Shown here: piece by piece, positions 38,348 to 41,622 of the stretch
Position numbering within the stretch: position 1 is the first letter of the stretch
How the letters are laid out: each line of letters begins with the position of its first letter
Source of the DNA: Nitrospinota bacterium
GTDB taxonomy: Bacteria; UBA8248
Direction: 5' to 3'
DNA: 41,622 nucleotides
NCBI GenBank assembly: GCA_026706735.1
Contig: JAPOYD010000184.1
Coordinates: 29,213-70,834, forward strand
Made by a program: the position numbers and the translations under genes
The notes under the pieces: generated by a model
The model's input: only the letters and a program-made list of their open reading frames with translations
Databases searched by the model: none
Told to the model about the DNA's origin: nothing

Positions 38348-39004
38348 GGCTTCGTCCTCCTGAACGCTCCGCAAGATTGATACAAAAAATACGCTCGGAT
38401 CCTCAGCCGGATGCTCGAAAGCCGCTTTCCACCGGCAGAATCAGGCGATATTCGCAACCGGGCAGCTTGTTGTCCTTTCAAGTTGCATATAAGTGCGTTT
38501 ATATCGTCCCTGCGGGAGAAACGCGAACATCGTATCGATTCTCCGAATACCTGCCTAGAGGAGGAGTTGTTGAAAAAGCCCCCCTCACAAGGAGGGTTGG
38601 GGGGTTGAACCCTTGAAAAGTCCTCCTCGCTCGGTCGAACCCTCATTCATCAATCGGATTCGACCTCCTTCATCGGTCGGAATCGACCACCGCCATCATT
38701 CCGGCGAAAGCCGGGATCCAGAGCAGACGGGGATACCGAATCGCAGGACGGCCAAGAAAAACGAGAAAGCGAAAAGGCAGATACAAAAACAAAGTCCCTG
38801 GATTCCGCATTCTCTTCCTCATCGGGCGAGAATGATTGCTGGAATGACGTACAAAAACAAATTTGTCGTGGTTCCCGAGAAGTCGGTTTCGACCGAAGAG
38901 GGAGAAAACGCCGCCTATCGTAGCCGAACAGGCTCATTGCCTGTCCGGGGTCGCGACCTGTCCCTATAACTGATGCGGAAGTACAACGGGTTCGACGAGG
39001 AGCC
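38348..39004. other. Intergenic repeat-rich region without genes
   Basis: The stretch between the LLM gene and the toxin-antitoxin promoter holds the end motif GTTGTTGAAAAAGCCCC (38566-38582). A weak inverted relative follows near 38605-38625, then several CGGTCGAA/TTCGACC half-sites (38630-38690), the repeat copy at 38695-38848, and an inverted GGCTCATTGCC-type hairpin near 38927-38965. I see no coding region that looks real. Confidence 0.6.
38695..38848. repeat. Dispersed repeat, copy 2 (interrupted right end)
   Basis: The left end ATCATTCCGGCGAAAGCCGG and the following interior are largely the same as positions 33486-33590, with scattered substitutions. The right end departs after GGATTCCGCATTC and carries about 25 extra bases before GGAATGAC (38841-38848). 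This copy therefore has a small insertion or rearrangement at its right end. Confidence 0.7.
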
Positions 39005-39034
39005 TTGCATGATGACCTGTTTTTAGGCTATATT
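39005..39034 (+). promoter_or_regulatory. Promoter candidate of the Phd/ParE toxin-antitoxin operon
   Basis: TTGCAT (39005-39010), an 18-bp spacer and TATATT (39029-39034) resemble a sigma70 promoter. It is followed by AAGGAG (39044-39049) and ATG 39057. The leader would be about 15 nt, leaving room for an antitoxin operator over the promoter, as is common for these operons. Confidence 0.5.
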
Positions 39035-39056
39035 TGGTTCGGTAAGGAGAGAGTCG

Positions 39057-39332
39057 ATGAAGTTATCTAGTCGAATCAAGCCAATCAGTTATCTCAAGGC
39101 CCACGCCTCGGAGATCGTGCGCACGCTTCGCGACGATCGGGAACCCCTAATCGTCACCCAGAACGGCGAAGCCAAGGCGGTCGTGCAGGATATCGACACC
39201 TACGAGCAAACGCAGGAGACCATGGCGTTGCTCAAGATACTCGCGCTCGGTAATCGCCAGATCGAAGCGGGCCGGGTTCGGCCAGCCGCCGATCACGTCG
39301 CGCGGCTGCGGGAGCGGCGACAGACTCCCTGA
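39057..39332 (+). CDS. Phd/YefM-family antitoxin
   Basis: This 91-residue protein begins MKLSSRIKPISYLKAHASEI and continues with DDREPLIVTQNGEAKAVVQD and IDTYEQ, the normal Phd/YefM fold in which the N-terminal half binds operator DNA. The C-terminal part (MALLKILALGNRQIEAG, then RLRERR) would form the toxin-neutralising helix. The ATG follows AAGGAG by 7 nt. The stop overlaps the toxin start (TGATG at 39330-39334), a standard coupling in such operons. It presumably represses its own promoter. Confidence 0.9.
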   Translation: MKLSSRIKPISYLKAHASEIVRTLRDDREPLIVTQNGEAKAVVQDIDTYEQTQETMALLKILALGNRQIEAGRVRPAADHVARLRERRQTP

Positions 39333-39658
39333 TGTCCTTCTCGGTTCAGTTGACCGATGACGCGGCGCGCGACCTTGAAGAACTCTACGATTACGTAGAA
39401 AGACACGATGCGCCGGGCAGGGCGGAACACTTGCTGGAGCGAATCGAGAGGGTGTTCGAAAGCCTCTCTGAGCATCCCCACCGCGGAAATTATCCGAACG
39501 AATTGCTGGAGGTCGGAATTCGGGAATACCGTGAAGTCTTCTTCAAGCCCTACCGCGTCATCTACCGGGTGATGGGAAACGACGTCTATGTGCTCCTTAT
39601 CGCCGATGGGCGGCGTGACATGCAGACGTTGCTACAGCGGCGCTTGCTCCAGCCTTGA
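39332..39658 (+). CDS. ParE/RelE-family toxin
   Basis: This 108-residue protein has the ParE/RelE fold: FSVQLTDDAARDLEELYDYV, HLLERIERVFESLSEHPHRG, then IREYREVFFKPYRVIYRVMG. It ends VLLIADGRRDMQTLLQRRLL. The Y-R-V-I-Y-R-V strand and the C-terminal D-x-R-R-D-M pattern are typical of ParE toxins, which inhibit gyrase; RelE-type ribosome-dependent RNases share the fold. The two cannot be told apart surely from sequence. The frame is intact and coupled to the antitoxin gene. Confidence 0.9.
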   Translation: MSFSVQLTDDAARDLEELYDYVERHDAPGRAEHLLERIERVFESLSEHPHRGNYPNELLEVGIREYREVFFKPYRVIYRVMGNDVYVLLIADGRRDMQTLLQRRLLQP

Positions 39659-39784
39659 ACCCCGGCTTGTGTGCTATTGGTAAAAAAGCGGAGAGGAAGA
39701 CGCAGCAGGTTCGGAGCGCATGCGCATTCGCCGGGATCGGCCCCGTTCCCGTCAAGTGATGAGAACCCCCTGAGGCGGAGATTG

Positions 39785-41191
39785 CTACGGCGAACCTGTC
39801 TCCGGACTCCCGGACGCGGCGCGCCGGACGAACTGTCCGTAGCCGGGCTCCTGCACGAGTTCTCCGTCTCTCAAGAGCGGCTTTCCGCGCAGGAGGCTGA
39901 GTTCCAGCCGGCCGGTGAGTTCCCACCCCTCGAAGAGCGAGTAGTCGGAATTCGTGTGCTGCCCCGCCGCCGTGACGGTCGAGCGCCCGGTCGGGTCGAT
40001 TACGACGAGGTCGGCGTCGGAACCGACCCCGAGCGCGCCTTTCTGCGGGTAGAAGCCCAGGGTGCGCGCCGGGTTCTCGCTCGTGAGCTGCACGAGTTGC
40101 TCTGCCGTAATCCTCCCCTGGGCGACGCCCTCGCTGTAGAGAACCGGAAGGAGGGTCTCGATGCCGGGCGCGCCGAAGGGCGACTCGGTGAAGGGCGGGT
40201 CGTTTTTCTGCGCCACGGTGTAGGGGGCGTGATCGCTCCCGATGAGGCTGATCCATCCCTCCTGGATGCCCTTCCAGAGCGCTGCGATGTCCGCCTCCTC
40301 GCGCAGGGGGGGCGCCACCTTGGCCGGGGCGCCCATCTCGCGAATGGCATCCCCGGTGAGGGTCAGGTACTGCGGGCAGGTTTCCACGACGATGTCCTTG
40401 CCGGCCGCCAGCCCGCGCCGCGCCTCATCGAGCGCGAGCGCCGAGGTGAGGTGAACGATGTAGAGCGGACAGCCCGCCAGATCGGCCAGGTGGATAGAGC
40501 GCGCCACATTTTCGGCCTCAAGCTCGGGCGGGCGTGAGTATTCCTGGAAATCCGCGCCGTCCATCCCGGCGTCAAAAGCCTTGTTCTCCAGATAGTCGAT
40601 GACGGGACCGTTTTCCGCGTGAACGAGCACGGTGCCGCCGTGCCGCCCCGCGATATCGAGCGCGGCGTAGAAGTATTCGTCCGGGATGCAGCGGCCGCGG
40701 CCCCGCTTCTTGTAGCCCATCATGACCTTGAAGGTCGTGACGCCGCTATCGATGGCCTTGGGAATTTCGGCGAGATACTCGAAATCCTCGAATATCCAGG
40801 CGTGCAGCGAGAAGTCGACGACGCTCCCCGCCTCGCCCTCCTCGCGGATGCGCCCGAGCGTAGTGAGCATGGTCTCGTTCTCCTCGCCCGTGGCGAAGAC
40901 GACCATGGTGGTGACGCCCCCGTGCGCGGCGCTGCGGGCCACGTCGGCCAGGGAATCGATATGGTTCGAAAACGCCCGGCAATGGACGTGGGGGTCGATG
41001 ACGCCCGGAAGAACGAGCTTGCCCGTCACATCCAGCACCTCTTCGGTGGCAGGCATGCTCTCGGGCGCGCCCACGCAGGCGACCTTTCCGTCCCGTATGC
41101 CGAGGGCAGCCTCCTGGCGGCCGTGGCCGGATACGATCGTGCCGCCCGTAACGAGCAGGTCGAGCGGTTTGTCGTGGGAACTATCTGTCAT
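39785..41191 (-). CDS. Dihydropyrimidinase / hydantoinase-like cyclic amidohydrolase
   Basis: This 468-residue enzyme of the dihydropyrimidinase/allantoinase group hydrolyses cyclic ureides with two metals bridged by a carboxylated lysine. All ligands are visible: His68 and His70 (DPHVHC), Lys155 (TTFKVMMGYK), His191 (LVHAENG), His247 (IVHLTS) and Asp318 (GSDHAPY). The C-terminal LGVGSDADLVVIDP closes the beta-sandwich. ATG 41191 has GGGAGG just upstream. No uracil, allantoin or hydantoin transport or further pathway gene is adjacent, so the substrate among dihydropyrimidines, hydantoins and allantoin is open. It stands alone between the toxin-antitoxin pair and the repeat at the window end. 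Confidence 0.87.
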   Translation of the reverse strand: MTDSSHDKPLDLLVTGGTIVSGHGRQEAALGIRDGKVACVGAPESMPATEEVLDVTGKLVLPGVIDPHVHCRAFSNHIDSLADVARSAAHGGVTTMVVFATGEENETMLTTLGRIREEGEAGSVVDFSLHAWIFEDFEYLAEIPKAIDSGVTTFKVMMGYKKRGRGRCIPDEYFYAALDIAGRHGGTVLVHAENGPVIDYLENKAFDAGMDGADFQEYSRPPELEAENVARSIHLADLAGCPLYIVHLTSALALDEARRGLAAGKDIVVETCPQYLTLTGDAIREMGAPAKVAPPLREEADIAALWKGIQEGWISLIGSDHAPYTVAQKNDPPFTESPFGAPGIETLLPVLYSEGVAQGRITAEQLVQLTSENPARTLGFYPQKGALGVGSDADLVVIDPTGRSTVTAAGQHTNSDYSLFEGWELTGRLELSLLRGKPLLRDGELVQEPGYGQFVRRAASGSPETGSP

Positions 41192-41505
41192 GAAAACCTC
41201 CCTTGCGGACAGCCTCCCTCGCCGGAATAAAGGGTCGTTTCACGTCTGTCCCTTTTTGCGGAATGAAGCGGCAATTGAATTTTAATGCTTTCGCAGATGA
41301 CGAAAGAGCATATCATAAAACCCGGATGCATCGCGCCTCGATGGCGGATTGCCCGAAGGCTCTAAAACCCGCATGAGGATGGCCTTGCGGGCCGATACGG
41401 ATGTGGAGTGAATTGAGAGGACTATCCGTCTACCCGGACAAGCCCTGCGCCGGCTGATCGGGTATTCGCCATGGAGAGGCAAGTGCCCGCAAACCTTTCT
41501 TTCCC

Positions 41506-41622
41506 GGGGTTGTTGAAAAAGTTTTGATTTCGTGATTCGGAGTAAGTAGCCGACCGGGAAGAGAGGAGACAACACTCCCCCCTTGAGGGGGAGTCGAAGA
41601 GGCCGAGTCCTTTGGACGAAGG
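41506..41622. repeat. MITE-like element, left part (cut by window edge)
   Basis: It starts with GGGGTTGTTGAAAAAG (41506-41521). The hairpin CACTCCCCCC-TTGA-GGGGGAGT lies at 41573-41594. Positions 41573-41622 match the reverse complement of 25154-25203 with only three differences, so the element of the 25008-25237 type continues past the window. The rest of the gap 41192-41505 shows no gene that I can support. Confidence 0.7.

Noticed and set aside
41282..41575. A 97-codon minus-strand frame at the window end
   Set aside because: It overlaps the repeat element, has no motif, and has no promoter or ribosome site that I can see.
1..41622. CRISPR arrays, tRNA or rRNA genes
   Set aside because: I scanned for regularly spaced direct repeats and for tRNA arm patterns and found none that I can support; the repeats seen are dispersed and palindromic.

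Overview
The window is GC-rich, dense bacterial DNA. Two signal-peptide outer-membrane-barrel proteins, a Tat-type periplasmic binding protein and two TRAP transporters point to a Gram-negative (diderm) organism. Menaquinone is made by the futalosine route, and the intergenic DNA is full of short palindromic elements. This combination fits an uncultivated lineage of the Deltaproteobacteria/Nitrospinota/Tectomicrobia kind. That placement is an inference; there is no rRNA, tRNA or marker gene here to fix it. No CRISPR array, prophage or intact transposase was seen.

Layout. 1-349: start of a spermidine-synthase-like membrane protein (minus), divergent from a plus-strand run (532-4605): two CoA-transferase subunits, a FIST sensor protein, a small membrane protein and a quinone-reductase-like dehydrogenase. 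4931-8547: an 8-amino-7-oxononanoate synthase relative, a CrcB fluoride channel, a Panacea-type toxin-antitoxin pair and a divergent SDR. 8777-9678: a near-consensus promoter, an AhpD-like gene with an in-frame TGA at its second redox-cysteine position (a probable selenoprotein with a SECIS-like hairpin), and an ICMT-like methyltransferase. 9941-10546: a PPC/DUF296 protein. 10679-19131: a minus-strand futalosine cluster, mqnE - mqnA fused in frame to an amidase - alpha/beta hydrolase - membrane/ferredoxin adenylate cyclase - mqnC - aminodeoxyfutalosine deaminase. 19230-21200: a DUF4268 nuclease-like protein and a possible uracil-glycosylase-fold protein. 21244-23005: tandem duplicate outer-membrane proteins. 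23113-26759: the ATP-grasp / alpha-E / transglutaminase trio, split by a palindromic element. 27155-31965: a TRAP (TakP-like) operon whose large permease has a long coiled-coil tail. 32084-33406: ChrA. 33443-34386: repeats and a transposase remnant. 34387-37285: a TAXI-TRAP transporter. 37313-41191: an LLM monooxygenase, a Phd/ParE toxin-antitoxin pair and a dihydropyrimidinase-like hydrolase.

How the genes work together. The central cluster supplies four steps of menaquinone synthesis: MqnA makes 3-enolpyruvyl-benzoate, MqnE makes aminodeoxyfutalosine, the deaminase makes futalosine, and MqnC cyclises the later intermediate. The nucleosidase and MqnD steps are not in the window. A cyclase with a histidine-rich membrane domain and a ferredoxin domain sits inside this cluster, which suggests coupling of quinone or redox state to cAMP. 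The TRAP systems, hydantoinase-like enzyme, CoA-transferase and LLM oxidoreductase fit a heterotroph that scavenges organic acids and nitrogenous compounds. A dispersed family of elements with GTTGTTGAAAAAG-type ends occurs in nearly every large intergenic gap.

The most notable item is the TGA-containing AhpD-like gene at 8844-9116, followed by the mqnA-amidase frame without an intervening stop codon.
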